A DNA stretch of 64,000 bases from an uncultured Prevotellaceae bacterium (GTDB lineage: Bacteria > Bacteroidota > Bacteroidia > Bacteroidales > Bacteroidaceae), in assembly GCA_900316315.1 (NCBI GenBank), contig ONCK01000002.1:1-64000 (forward strand). The letters are read 5' to 3'. The notes beneath the pieces are model-generated. The model saw only the letters and a program-made list of their open reading frames with translations, had not been told where the DNA came from and did no database searches. The position numbers were made by a program, and so were the translations under genes. Positions within the stretch are counted from its first letter, which is position 1. The number at the start of each line of letters is the position of its first letter. Positions 52,695 to 61,909 of this stretch are shown here, piece after piece.

Positions 52695-54169
52695 ACGATT
52701 CAAATCATATACTATTCAGACTCACCGACGTGCAGCCGAGAAACGCCTTCCAGTTTCTCCATCCTCTCACGCTGGAGATGGCACGTGGCGAAAATTGGCT
52801 AGTCTACGGGCCCAATGGCGCCGGCAAGACTTATCTTATCAAGACAATCATGCAAGCTTTCCCGTACAGTCAGGGGACAATAGCGTATGACTTCAGCCCC
52901 AGCTCTTCCAAGAAGGTCAGCGAAAACATCCTCTATGTCACCTTTCACGACCAGTATGGCGAGACAGGTTCCACATTTTATCAATTGCGCTGGAATCAGG
53001 GCCTGCTTGGTACCGAGCGCTTGCCGAGAGTCAAGGACACCTTTGACAAGGCCTCGGTAAAAAACACTCAACTGCTCCATATACTCGAGACCAAGCTCCA
53101 CATCGACGACCTCATGGACCGGTATATCATCTCTCTGTCGAGCGGAGAGTTTCGCCGTTTCCAGATAGCCAAGATTATTCTCCAAAACCCCCGGCTGCTC
53201 ATCATCGAAAATCCCTATATCGGCTTGGACGAGCAAAACCGTGAACAGGTGGCCTACTTTCTGAGAGAGGTTATTCGCCAGTTGCCTATACAGGTAATCT
53301 TGGTGCTTAGCCGCATCCCTAAGGACTTGAGCGCATTTACCCATATTGTGACCGTCAAAGACCGAGAGGTCGTCAAGCGTCCGATATCAGCTATCCAAGA
53401 CTTGTCCGGCCTCGAACCGCAGTCTCTGCCCGACGGCGTGAGGGCACGTATCGACGACTGCTTTTCCCAGTTGCCGCCAGGGCTGAGCTATAGGGCTGAC
53501 AGCGACGAGATCCTGCGCCTGCGTGACGTGAGCATCAAGTACGGCAATCGCACAATACTCAAAAATCTCAACTGGCTCGTCCGACGCGGCGAGCACTGGG
53601 CCTTGCAGGGAGAGAACGGGGCAGGCAAGTCCACCCTGCTCAGCATCGTCTGTGCTGACAATCCTCAGAGCTATGCCAGCGATGTGACGCTCTTTGGCAG
53701 CAGGCGCGGTTCTGGCGAAAGTATCTGGGACATTAAGAAACATATAGGCTACGTCAGCCCCGAGATATTCAAGTCTTATCGCAAACCGCTCCCGGTGGAA
53801 AATATCATTGCTAGCGGCCTCTATGACTCCATAGGACTGTATAAGAAAATTAAAGACGAGGATTTTGAGCGGATCAACCTCTGGTTGAGACTCTTTGGCG
53901 TTGAGGACTTGCGTAAGCGCAACTATCTCGAGCTCTCTAGCGGGGAGCAGCGCTTGATCCTCCTTGTACGGGCCTTTGTCAAAAATCCGGACCTGCTCAT
54001 TCTCGACGAGCCTTTCCACGGTATGGATGCCTACAACCGCCTTCTGGCCAAGTACATCATCGAGCGCTATTGCCAGATCCCTCACAAGACCCTGATCATG
54101 GTGTCCCACTATCAGGAGGATTTTCCGACGACTATCACGCACCACTTGCTGCTTAAGAAGAATAAATAG
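52691..54169 (+). CDS. Twin ABC ATPase, ModF-like
   Basis: 492 residues with two ABC nucleotide-binding domains and no membrane segment. Domain 1: Walker A GPNGAGKT (40-47), signature SLSSGEFRR, Walker B LLIIENP (Asp of Walker B replaced by a Glu-Asn pair). Domain 2: GENGAGKS, signature ELSSGEQRL, LLILDEPFHGMD. This is the arrangement of ModF/PhrA-type ATPases, whose function is poorly known; not a transporter on its own. ATGA overlap with ruvC couples translation. Confidence 0.88.
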   Translation: MNDSNHILFRLTDVQPRNAFQFLHPLTLEMARGENWLVYGPNGAGKTYLIKTIMQAFPYSQGTIAYDFSPSSSKKVSENILYVTFHDQYGETGSTFYQLRWNQGLLGTERLPRVKDTFDKASVKNTQLLHILETKLHIDDLMDRYIISLSSGEFRRFQIAKIILQNPRLLIIENPYIGLDEQNREQVAYFLREVIRQLPIQVILVLSRIPKDLSAFTHIVTVKDREVVKRPISAIQDLSGLEPQSLPDGVRARIDDCFSQLPPGLSYRADSDEILRLRDVSIKYGNRTILKNLNWLVRRGEHWALQGENGAGKSTLLSIVCADNPQSYASDVTLFGSRRGSGESIWDIKKHIGYVSPEIFKSYRKPLPVENIIASGLYDSIGLYKKIKDEDFERINLWLRLFGVEDLRKRNYLELSSGEQRLILLVRAFVKNPDLLILDEPFHGMDAYNRLLAKYIIERYCQIPHKTLIMVSHYQEDFPTTITHHLLLKKNK

Positions 54170-54267
54170 TCCGCTACATCCAGTTCCACTTGTGAGACGC
54201 ACGCTCCGGCACGGATGTCGTCAGACAGATACCAATATAATAATTAATCACATAAACCCCATTACCC

Positions 54268-54768
54268 ATGATGAAAAAGCTGTTGCTACTGATTGTCCTT
54301 TTTATCGGAGCCTATTTGCAGGGCTCCGCCCAGGAGATCTTTAATACGATCCTGCATGATGCCCAGGCGGTCGTGGACGATTCCACCTCGAGCGTAGTAA
54401 GCGCCAAGATTGCACAGTTTAAGGTGGATGCGCTCAAGTACATCCGCACCAAGGCGTTTGAGAAGCAAGATGAAGTCTCCAAGGTCTTCCTAGACAATCA
54501 GGCCTACTATATGAAGCAGTTTCTAAACACATTCTTCAGCGGCGTCGTCACCAATAGCGAACTGAGCAAGGCGCAAAAGAAGGATCTCATCCTCTTCTTT
54601 ATGGATGCATCGCAGAGCAATCCGCTCTACAATGATCCTGACCGCGAACTGGTTGACGCCTATGTACACAATAGTAAGACGCAGTTTACCCCCTTCTGCC
54701 TCGACACTGACTGGACCAAAGCCTACGCAGCTGTACAGTCCCGCCTCAAGGCCGCCGCGCAGCAGTAG
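54268..54768 (+). CDS. Exported hypothetical protein
   Basis: 166 residues, family not recognised. Signal peptide 1-21 (MKKLLLLIVLFIGAYLQGSAQ). The mature part is helical and acidic/basic mixed (VVSAKIAQFKVDALKYIRTKAFEKQDEVSKVFLDNQAYYMKQFLNTFF), without cysteines. Periplasmic by prediction. Stands alone between the ABC gene and the zinc-ribbon gene; no clear -7 box in the 98-base gap before it. Confidence 0.75.
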   Translation: MMKKLLLLIVLFIGAYLQGSAQEIFNTILHDAQAVVDDSTSSVVSAKIAQFKVDALKYIRTKAFEKQDEVSKVFLDNQAYYMKQFLNTFFSGVVTNSELSKAQKKDLILFFMDASQSNPLYNDPDRELVDAYVHNSKTQFTPFCLDTDWTKAYAAVQSRLKAAAQQ

Positions 54769-54871
54769 ACTTATATACCCTGGGCGTCGTCCACCTTACT
54801 CTCCATGAGGAGCGAGTCAAAAAAATAAGTCTTTTATATGCCCCGATGGCAACATTTCAAAATAGATTGTT

Positions 54872-54879
54872 TACTTTTG
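54872..54879 (+). promoter_or_regulatory. -7 box (TACTTTTG) for the zinc-ribbon membrane protein
   Basis: TACTTTTG, 32 bases before the ATG at 54912. Confidence 0.55.
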
Positions 54880-54911
54880 CATCAACTATATCGTAAAAAG
54901 AGTCAAAGATT

Positions 54912-56003
54912 ATGGCAATTATAAAATGTCCCGAGTGCGGTCACGAGGTCTCCGATCGCGCAGCCCATTGTCCGTTTTGTGGAGTAGATATCGCAGGTAA
55001 TCTCCTGACCTGTCCTGATTGTGGTAAAATACTGCTTAAGGGCACCAGGGTATGCCCCAATTGTGGATGCGACCTGTCCAATACTGCTCCGGCTCCTATG
55101 CCTCTGCGTCAGGCCACGCCCAAGACGCCGCCCAAAGCTCAGCCAGCTCCACAAGCAGAAAGTCAGAAGGGGAAGGCGTGGATCATCGCCATCGTCATCG
55201 TCGCCGTACTAGCGATCGGTATCGGCGGTTATCTCTATATGCAGCATCGAAATGCCCAGCAAGACATGGAACAAGCCTACGCAGCCCTAGACCATGAGAC
55301 CGACCCCGCCGCCTATCAGGCCTTCCTCGACCAGTATCCCAATAGCGAGCACGCCAAGGACGTCAAGGATAGGCTCGCAGAGTTGCAAAAGGCCCGTGAC
55401 CGCTGGACTGAGATTTCCCTCTCGAGCAGCAAGGCCGACTTCCTGCGCTATCTCGAGGAGTTCCCCGGAAGCGTCTATGAGCAAGCCTGCAAAGACAAGA
55501 TTGACAGCCTTGACTGGATAGACGCCAGCACAGAGAATACCCAGGCCAGCTATCAAGCCTACATCTCCATGCACCCAGATGGCAAGTATCTCGATATTGC
55601 CAACAAGAGCAAGGCCGACCTGGACAAACTGACCGTGACCTATGACGAGCGCTCTGCGGTGAGAAATATTATCGCCCGCTATTTTGAGTCCATCTCCAGC
55701 AACGATGCCGATGGCTTGAGCCAGATTGTCGTGGACAAGATGTATGACCAGAGTGTACAATTCATGAACAAACTCCACGAGGGGGCCAATCAGACCCAGT
55801 TTGTCGTCAACAGCCGCGTCAATATCTCTAAGGCACCCGCCACGACGGGTGACCAGATGAACTTTGTGGCCAAGTTTACGGTCAACAAGCAGGTACTCGC
55901 AGGGGCTGAGACCACCAATACGCTCTACAAGGCCAGCACCATTCTCTCGCCCGACATGCGCATCATCACCATGCGGCTCAACAAGGAGCCTCAGACTGAG
56001 TAA
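54912..56003 (+). CDS. Double zinc-ribbon membrane protein
   Basis: 363 residues. Two zinc ribbons at the N-terminus: CPECGHEVSDRAAHCPFC (6-23) and CPDCGKILLKGTRVCPNC (35-52). A Pro/Ala/Gln linker follows, then one membrane segment about 89-111 (WIIAIVIVAVLAIGIGGYLYM). The outer part begins with helical TPR-like units (DHETDPAAYQAFLDQYPNSEHAKDVKDRL; KADFLRYLEEFPGSVYEQACKDKID; QASYQAYISMHPDGKYLDIANKSK) and ends in an NTF2-like region (about 255-360). Topology puts the zinc ribbons in the cytosol. Function unknown. Confidence 0.85.
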   Translation: MAIIKCPECGHEVSDRAAHCPFCGVDIAGNLLTCPDCGKILLKGTRVCPNCGCDLSNTAPAPMPLRQATPKTPPKAQPAPQAESQKGKAWIIAIVIVAVLAIGIGGYLYMQHRNAQQDMEQAYAALDHETDPAAYQAFLDQYPNSEHAKDVKDRLAELQKARDRWTEISLSSSKADFLRYLEEFPGSVYEQACKDKIDSLDWIDASTENTQASYQAYISMHPDGKYLDIANKSKADLDKLTVTYDERSAVRNIIARYFESISSNDADGLSQIVVDKMYDQSVQFMNKLHEGANQTQFVVNSRVNISKAPATTGDQMNFVAKFTVNKQVLAGAETTNTLYKASTILSPDMRIITMRLNKEPQTE

Positions 56004-56179
56004 GGCGCACCCATCCCGCTCATTTCGATTGCCAAGACTGTGCGCCCGCTCGTATGCGCCCTTTCTCTCAAGTTCGTGCTCGTGACCTCCCGCCTTCTCG
56101 TCTGCGAAGTTATTGATAACTGACATGACAAAATCTGTTTCATACCTACAGTGAATGACGAAAAGCCGATAGGGTCTGC

Positions 56180-56187
56180 TAATTTTG
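56180..56187 (+). promoter_or_regulatory. -7 box (TAATTTTG) upstream of the lipoprotein gene
   Basis: TAATTTTG, 144 bases before the ATG at 56332, giving a long 5' leader. It overlaps the ATG that opens the longest frame (56185), which is therefore not the start. 56004-56179 shows no gene. Confidence 0.5.
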
Positions 56188-56331
56188 CAAACTCGAGTGT
56201 GCTGTTCCTCTGCCATTACGGGACGCTGTTTCCTCTATGCTCTCGGTTGCAGCTATTATGTGCGCGATGGAATTAAAAAGGAAGACACTCTTCCATTTAT
56301 TTTTTTATTAACCAATAAATTCAACATACAC

Positions 56332-57162
56332 ATGAAACGATTCACACTTGTACTCTCCCTGCTCTTGTCCGTGTTGCTTCTCCTCCCTTCATGCAGTAAG
56401 GACCATGACAACGATCAGCCCAGTGGTATCACTGGCACATGGCGGGCCACCAGTGATGGGGTCACTGCCTATCTGCGACTCGCGGCTAGCGGCGATATGA
56501 CGCTATACGTTTATCAGGACTCGACAAACGCAGACGAGACGCTTAGCCAGATAAGCATCGGGACTTACAGCGTGCAAAACAATAAGATCCGCTTTGTCTC
56601 CAATCGTTTTACAGAGGAGGACACCTACACCCTCGGCAGCGATGGCGTCTTGTCTATCATCGACGGAGAGGACCGCTGGACCTTCAACCGCGCTACCAGT
56701 CAGGAGACGGAGACTTTTCTATCTGACATCAAGGATATCAGCCGTAGCGCCATGCTCGGAGCTTGGCGTACCATCAGTGCCGACAAGGATACGGTATTTC
56801 TCTATTTCTCCCCAGACGGCAATTTTTCCAATATCGATGTTGTCGATGGCGAAGTTAGCGTCGACGACTTCCGGTGGACGCTCAACCGCAATGCCTTGCT
56901 CTTGACCGACATTGATGAGGAAGGCGAAGAGTCTGACTTTATTGATATGTTTGTAGACGCTGTCTCTCAAGACCATCTTACCCTTAAGTTTTTAGGTCAT
57001 ACGATGGATTTGACCAAGGTCGACGACAGCGAGGTCGCCCCCTATCTGAAGCAAAGTCTCACTCCCGTTTCGAGCAAGCGGAAGATTTGGACGCAAGTAA
57101 TATCCATCCCCTCTGTGGGAAATCTCACATCAGCACGTCTGGATTGGAGCGTTCCGAGGTAA
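56332..57162 (+). CDS. Lipocalin-like lipoprotein, two-repeat
   Basis: 276 residues from the ATG of a lipoprotein signal (MKRFTLVLSLLLSVLLLLPSC, Cys21). The mature part has two similar beta units: GITGTWRATSDGVTAYLRLAASGDMTLYVYQ and SAMLGAWRTISADKDTVFLYFSPDGNFSNIDV. Each begins with G-[TA]-W-R, like lipocalin_5/DUF4923-type lids. Probably outer-membrane anchored; ligand unknown. The last 25 residues (from about 250) look unlike the rest and may be a readthrough tail. Confidence 0.8.
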   Translation: MKRFTLVLSLLLSVLLLLPSCSKDHDNDQPSGITGTWRATSDGVTAYLRLAASGDMTLYVYQDSTNADETLSQISIGTYSVQNNKIRFVSNRFTEEDTYTLGSDGVLSIIDGEDRWTFNRATSQETETFLSDIKDISRSAMLGAWRTISADKDTVFLYFSPDGNFSNIDVVDGEVSVDDFRWTLNRNALLLTDIDEEGEESDFIDMFVDAVSQDHLTLKFLGHTMDLTKVDDSEVAPYLKQSLTPVSSKRKIWTQVISIPSVGNLTSARLDWSVPR

Positions 57163-57323
57163 ATTGTTTTTTGTCTAAGTCCGACCAGATACCCGCATGT
57201 CATAGCCCCAGCCCGGCAAGCCCAGTTCGCACCCCATCGACTGATTTTGCGGGGCAGAGGATTTTCATCGAATATGGCACGCGTTTTGTTCGCTCACTGA
57301 AATCTTTATATAATTTCTGCAGG

Positions 57324-57399
57324 TAGCCTAAGGCTGCGCGTATCACGCCATCCGGCATATGTGCCCGTCAGTGTGAACTTCTGCGAAGCCTTAGGCTTC
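57324..57399. repeat. Interspersed palindromic element
   Basis: Hairpin AGCC-TAA-GGCT (57325-57335), then GCGCGTATCACGCC (57337-57349), spacer, and a closing hairpin GAAGCC-TTA-GGCTTC (57385-57399). About 76 bp with hairpins at both ends; same orientation as the other copies. Confidence 0.8.
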
Positions 57400-57425
57400 C
57401 CGGAAGGCATTTTACACACAAGTTC

Positions 57426-57446
57426 ATCATTTATCATTTATCATTT
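57426..57446. repeat. 7-bp microsatellite, three ATCATTT units
   Basis: ATCATTT three times without mismatch, beside the palindromic element. It may be a slippage site; no gene depends on it. Confidence 0.8.
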
Positions 57447-57475
57447 ATTATACGACCATATGCTGGAAATGAACT

Positions 57476-57870
57476 TCAGTATGTAGGTGTCGGTGGCTTG
57501 TCCTCATCTATCTGAACTCCTTTTGAATCAAAGATTGTGTATAAACGTTCTATTTCACTAACCTGCATCGTATATGGAGTCCCATGAAATAAAACTTTTA
57601 AAATCAGCTGAATTGCAAAAATGAACTTTTTGATTCGGTGTTATAATAGTAAGGAGCCATCAAAATCATAACCACCAATAAATCAATATATTATCAGTAG
57701 AGTTATAGGGTTGTCAAATTTATTAGGATTGATTATGTTACACGGTTGCCACGCTGCATTAATATCCCTAATATAGCTAGCTCAATACCCAAAAGGCATA
57801 ATGAATCTCCTAAGACATTTAAGCCATTAAGGTATTTTATAAGAAATTGTGCATAAGACATTGGAACCAT
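57476..57870 (-). pseudogene. Possible decayed membrane-protein gene in AT-rich DNA
   Basis: Minus strand, pieces too short for most ORF tables. 57733-57870: 45 residues starting MVPMSYAQFLIKYLNGLNVL, with a hydrophobic stretch ending ILMQRGNRVT. 57476-57568: 30 residues, MQVSEIERLYTIFDSKGVQ, ending DEDKPPTPTY, and open upstream in the same frame through a hydrophobic helix (KKFIFAIQLILKVLF). These look like protein sequence out of frame with each other. No family recognised. The region is markedly more AT-rich than its surroundings. Confidence 0.3.
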
Positions 57871-58258
57871 TTTCTTGATAGCAGATTAATTTTACCTATT
57901 TTGTTTGATGTAATTTGTATATTTAAACCGAATTTGTGTTGTATCGTTCGGACGCTATCATAATCATCGCTTCTTGCTCCCACGATAGGGCGGATTGACA
58001 GTCCTCTCGCGAGGAGGGCGGAGAGGCTCTCTCTGTCTGGTCCACAGCGGGCGGGGACAGCTGTGTATAGGTCTATGATAAGGCTGCGATATGCGGGCCT
58101 TATGGCCTTTTTGGGGGTGCTCTCAAGGGCTCTTGTCCTATCACGCGTGATGGCCTTTATCTCTATGATGGTGGATGCCTGTGCTCACGGGATGGATTGT
58201 AGATGGATGCGGGGGCTATTTTATCGGCAGAGTAAGATGCATTTTGCTGGAATTTTAG
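57871..58258. other. Rest of the gene-poor region before proS
   Basis: No gene seen. A GC-rich hairpin CCTCTCGCGAGGAGG lies near 58002-58016, within a purine/pyrimidine-rich stretch. It does not fit a known riboswitch that I can recognise. Confidence 0.4.
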
Positions 58259-58266
58259 TACTTTTG
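58259..58266 (+). promoter_or_regulatory. -7 box (TACTTTTG) for the proS-his operon
   Basis: TACTTTTG, 22 bases before the proS ATG. No TTTG at 19-21 upstream. Confidence 0.6.
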
Positions 58267-58288
58267 CAAACAAAATAGCAATATCATC

Positions 58289-59773
58289 ATGGCAAAAGAG
58301 CTCAAAAATCTTACAAAGCGTAGCGAGGACTACTCTAAATGGTACAACGAACTGGTGGTCAAGGCTGACCTTGCAGAGCAGGCGGCAGTCAGAGGCTGTA
58401 TGACGATCAAGCCTTACGGTTACTCGATATGGGAGAAGATACAGGAGGAGTTGGATCGCCGCTTCAAGGCGACGGGGGTGGTCAATGCCTATTTTCCGCT
58501 GCTGATCCCGAAGTCCTTCTTTGGCAAGGAGGCAGCACATGTGGAGGGATTTGCCAAGGAGTGCGCGGTCGTGACCCACTATCGTCTCAAGGTGGACGAG
58601 CAGAGCGGGCAGATTGTGGTGGACCCTGCGGCCAAGCTGGACGAGGAGTATATCATCCGGCCTACGTCGGAGACAATCATCTGGAATACCTTCAGAAATT
58701 GGATACACTCCTATCGCGACCTGCCTATCGTGGTCAATCAGTGGTGCAATGTGATGCGCTGGGAGATGCGTACGCGTATCTTCTTGCGTACATCGGAGTT
58801 CCTATGGCAGGAGGGCCACACGGCTCATGCCACGGGTGAGGAGGCTGACGCACGGGCTCGCCAGATGCTCAAGGTGTATGGCGACTTTGTTGAGGGCTTT
58901 ATGGCGATACCTGTCGTGAGGGGCGTCAAGAGCGAGACGGAGCGATTTGCCGGTGCGCTCAATACGTATACCATTGAGGCTATGATGCAGGATGGCAAGG
59001 CGTTGCAGAGCGGCACGAGCCATTTCCTGGGACAAAACTTCGGCAAGGCCTTTGACGTGCAGTTCCTGGACAAGGACAATAAGCCTCAGTACGCATGGGG
59101 CTCGTCATTTGGCGTCAGCACTCGCTTGATGGGAGCACTAATCATGACTCATGGCGACGACAATGGGCTGGTACTGCCGCCCAAGTTGGCCCCGATACAG
59201 GTGGCCATTGTCCCCATCTTTAAGTCAAAGGACGATCTCGACAAGATTGAGGCCAGACTACAGCCGGTGATTGAGGGACTGCGGACCAAGGGCATCAGCG
59301 TCAAGCTGGATAATGACGACAAGAAGCGCCCGGGCTTCAAGTTTGCTGACTATGAGCTCAAGGGTATCCCGGTACGTTTGGCTATCGGAAGCCGGGACCT
59401 CGAAGGTAATACCATCGAGGTTATGCGCCGCGACACGCTGGAGAAGATGACGATGAGTCTCGACGGCATCGTGGACCGGATAGAGGCTTTGCTAGAGGAT
59501 ATCCAGCGAGGCTGCTTCACAAAAGCCAAGGCCTTCCGCGACGCTCATGTCTACGAGTGCAACAGCTATAGCGAATTTAAGGAGAGAATAGGCGACGGGG
59601 GCTTCTACCTGTGCCCGTGGGATGGCACCGCCGAAACGGAGGCCAAGATCAAGGAGGAGACGCAAGCGACTATCCGCTGCATCCCCTACGCATACAGTCA
59701 GGAGAATCTGGGAGACGACATGGTCAGCGGCAAGCCGGCCAAGTATCGCGCCCTGATTGCGAGAGCCTATTAA
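58289..59773 (+). CDS. proS: Proline--tRNA ligase (short, archaeal/eukaryal type)
   Basis: 494 residues without the INS editing domain of the long bacterial form; this type is usual in Bacteroidota. Class II synthetase motifs: [20 protein letters not shown] (motif 2 region), [26 protein letters not shown], and [15 protein letters not shown] (motif 3 side). The C-terminal anticodon-binding and zinc-like domain ends in ...[10 protein letters not shown], the typical terminal Tyr of this group. Starts a seven-gene run with his genes. Confidence 0.97.
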   Translation: MAKELKNLTKRSEDYSKWYNELVVKADLAEQAAVRGCMTIKPYGYSIWEKIQEELDRRFKATGVVNAYFPLLIPKSFFGKEAAHVEGFAKECAVVTHYRLKVDEQSGQIVVDPAAKLDEEYIIRPTSETIIWNTFRNWIHSYRDLPIVVNQWCNVMRWEMRTRIFLRTSEFLWQEGHTAHATGEEADARARQMLKVYGDFVEGFMAIPVVRGVKSETERFAGALNTYTIEAMMQDGKALQSGTSHFLGQNFGKAFDVQFLDKDNKPQYAWGSSFGVSTRLMGALIMTHGDDNGLVLPPKLAPIQVAIVPIFKSKDDLDKIEARLQPVIEGLRTKGISVKLDNDDKKRPGFKFADYELKGIPVRLAIGSRDLEGNTIEVMRRDTLEKMTMSLDGIVDRIEALLEDIQRGCFTKAKAFRDAHVYECNSYSEFKERIGDGGFYLCPWDGTAETEAKIKEETQATIRCIPYAYSQENLGDDMVSGKPAKYRALIARAY

Positions 59774-59793
59774 AATAAAAAATACGTCCAGCC

Positions 59794-60399
59794 ATGCAAA
59801 TCGCCATTGTCAAGTACAACGCCGGCAATATCTACTCTGTCGTCCACGGCTTGAAGCGTATAGGCGTGGAGGCGGAGGTGACTGACGATATAGAGCGTCT
59901 CCGGCAGGCAGACGGCGTCCTCTTTCCCGGACAGGGTGAGGCGGCAACTACGATGTCTTATCTCAAGGCCCACGGACTTGACCAGGTGATCAAGGGCCTC
60001 CGGCAGCCTGTGCTCGGCATATGCGTCGGTATGCAGCTGATGTGCGCCCATAGCGAGGAGGGTGATGTCGACTGCCTCGGCATCTTTGATGTGCCTGTCA
60101 GGCGCTTTGTCCAGACCGCTCACGAGCAAAAGATTCCTCACATGGGCTGGGACCAACTCACGGACATCAAGTCTCCGCTCTTCAAGGGGCTCGCAGAGGG
60201 TTGCTACGTGTACTTCATCCATAGCTACTATGTGGAGCGCAATCCTTACAGCATAGCTCAAAACGACTATATCCAGCCCTACTGCGCGGCAATGGCGCGT
60301 GACAACTTTTATGCCACGCAGTTTCATCCGGAGAAGAGCGGAAGGGTGGGAGAGCAGATCCTGAGTAATTTCTTGGATATCGTCCGTCAAAATCAGTAA
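59794..60399 (+). CDS. hisH: Imidazole glycerol phosphate synthase, glutaminase subunit
   Basis: 201 residues. Class I glutaminase: nucleophile Cys in GICVGMQ (about 78), and the His-Glu pair in QFHPEKS (about 179-182). It feeds ammonia to HisF. 20 bases after proS. Confidence 0.96.
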   Translation: MQIAIVKYNAGNIYSVVHGLKRIGVEAEVTDDIERLRQADGVLFPGQGEAATTMSYLKAHGLDQVIKGLRQPVLGICVGMQLMCAHSEEGDVDCLGIFDVPVRRFVQTAHEQKIPHMGWDQLTDIKSPLFKGLAEGCYVYFIHSYYVERNPYSIAQNDYIQPYCAAMARDNFYATQFHPEKSGRVGEQILSNFLDIVRQNQ

Positions 60400-60403
60400 T
60401 ATC

Positions 60404-61132
60404 ATGTTGCAACCCATACCTGCTATAGACATCATCGACGGCAAGTGTGTCCGGCTGACCAAGGGTGACTACGCGACCAAGATGGTTTATGACCGTGATC
60501 CGCTGGAGTTCGCAAAGCGGTTTGCGGACCTCGGATTCAAGCGCCTGCATATGGTCGACCTCGACGGCGCCCGCTCGCAGCATGTCGTCAACCTGGATAT
60601 ACTCAATCGGATAGCCACCCATACAGACCTCCAGATAGACTACGGAGGGGGTATCAAGGGAGATGACGACATCAAGGCCGTCTATGATGGCGGTGCCTCA
60701 TGGGCAACCATCGGCAGTGTCGCAGTCAGAGAGCCTCACAAGTTTGACCAATGGCTCAAGGCTTACGGCGCCCAACACATCATTTTGGGTGCGGATACGC
60801 GCGATGGCTATATCAGCATCAATGGTTGGAAAGAGGATAGTCAGCAGACGCTGATTGATTTTATCGACAGGCATATGCGTTCCGGCGTCACCCATGTACT
60901 CTGTACGGACATAAGCAGAGACGGTATGCTCAAGGGACCCGCTGTTGCCCTGTACAAGGAGATCCTGCAGCGCTTCCCGACTTGCCAGTTGATTGCCTCA
61001 GGCGGCGTGAGCGGCATGGCAGACCTTGAGGCCCTCGATGAGGCGGGTGTGCCCTATGTCGTCTTTGGCAAAGCGATATATGAGGGGCGTATTGATTTGA
61101 ATGAGGTGGCCAAACGATTTAATCTTAACTGA
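60404..61132 (+). CDS. hisA: Phosphoribosylformimino-5-aminoimidazole carboxamide ribotide isomerase
   Basis: 242 residues, a TIM barrel. Asp8 ([13 protein letters not shown]) and Asp in [13 protein letters not shown] are the catalytic acids; the half-barrel duplication is visible ([12 protein letters not shown] / [12 protein letters not shown]). Fourth step branch of histidine synthesis (ProFAR to PRFAR). 4 bases after hisH. Confidence 0.96.
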   Translation: MLQPIPAIDIIDGKCVRLTKGDYATKMVYDRDPLEFAKRFADLGFKRLHMVDLDGARSQHVVNLDILNRIATHTDLQIDYGGGIKGDDDIKAVYDGGASWATIGSVAVREPHKFDQWLKAYGAQHIILGADTRDGYISINGWKEDSQQTLIDFIDRHMRSGVTHVLCTDISRDGMLKGPAVALYKEILQRFPTCQLIASGGVSGMADLEALDEAGVPYVVFGKAIYEGRIDLNEVAKRFNLN

Positions 61133-61134
61133 AC

Positions 61135-61893
61135 ATGAGTCTTGCTAAACGTATTATTCCTTGTTTAGACGTAAAGGACGGTCAGACGGTCAAAGGTACC
61201 CATTTTGTCAACCTTCGCCAAGCGGGAGATCCGGTCGAACTGGGCAAGCGCTATAGCGAGGAAAATGCGGACGAGCTCGTATTCCTCGATATTACGGCCA
61301 GCTATGAGGGGCGCAAGACCTTTACGGACATGGTCAAGCGTGTGGCGACTGAGATTTCTATACCCTTTACAGTAGGAGGGGGAATCAACGAGCTGAGCGA
61401 CGTGGACCGTATGCTGGCTGCCGGAGCTGATAAAGTGAGTATCAATTCGGCAGCGCTTCGCCGCCCGGAGCTGATAAACGAGGTGGCACGCCATTTCGGC
61501 AGTCAGGTCTGTGTTGTCGCCATCGACGCCAAGGAGGAGGACGGCCAGTGGTACTGCTATCTCAAAGGAGGGCGTGAGCGTACAGACCGCACCCTATTAG
61601 AGTGGGCCAGCGAGGCGGCCGATAGAGGCGCGGGCGAAATACTCTTTACGAGCATGGACCACGACGGTGTTAAGCATGGCTTTGCCAACCAGACGCTGGC
61701 CCGGCTCTCAGACTCCTTGTCCATACCCGTCATCGCCTCTGGCGGTGCCGGCAGCATGGAGGACTTCAGAGATGCCTTTGTCATCGGAAAGAGTGACGCG
61801 GCTCTGGCTGCGAGCGTCTTTCACTATGGCGAAATCGCGATACCGGCACTTAAGCGTTACCTTAGAGAGCAATCAATCAATGTGAGAATATAA
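61135..61893 (+). CDS. hisF: Imidazole glycerol phosphate synthase, cyclase subunit
   Basis: 252 residues, TIM barrel homologous to HisA. Catalytic Asp11 ([15 protein letters not shown]) and Asp in [26 protein letters not shown] and [12 protein letters not shown] are the phosphate loops. It uses HisH-derived ammonia to make IGP and AICAR. 2 bases after hisA. Confidence 0.97.
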   Translation: MSLAKRIIPCLDVKDGQTVKGTHFVNLRQAGDPVELGKRYSEENADELVFLDITASYEGRKTFTDMVKRVATEISIPFTVGGGINELSDVDRMLAAGADKVSINSAALRRPELINEVARHFGSQVCVVAIDAKEEDGQWYCYLKGGRERTDRTLLEWASEAADRGAGEILFTSMDHDGVKHGFANQTLARLSDSLSIPVIASGGAGSMEDFRDAFVIGKSDAALAASVFHYGEIAIPALKRYLREQSINVRI

Positions 61894-61909
61894 TAATCAA
61901 ATATATACT

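Noticed and set aside
57988-58060. GC-rich hairpin region resembling a riboswitch leader before proS
   Set aside because: Does not match FMN, cobalamin, TPP or T-box consensus that I can recall; the proS promoter lies downstream of it.
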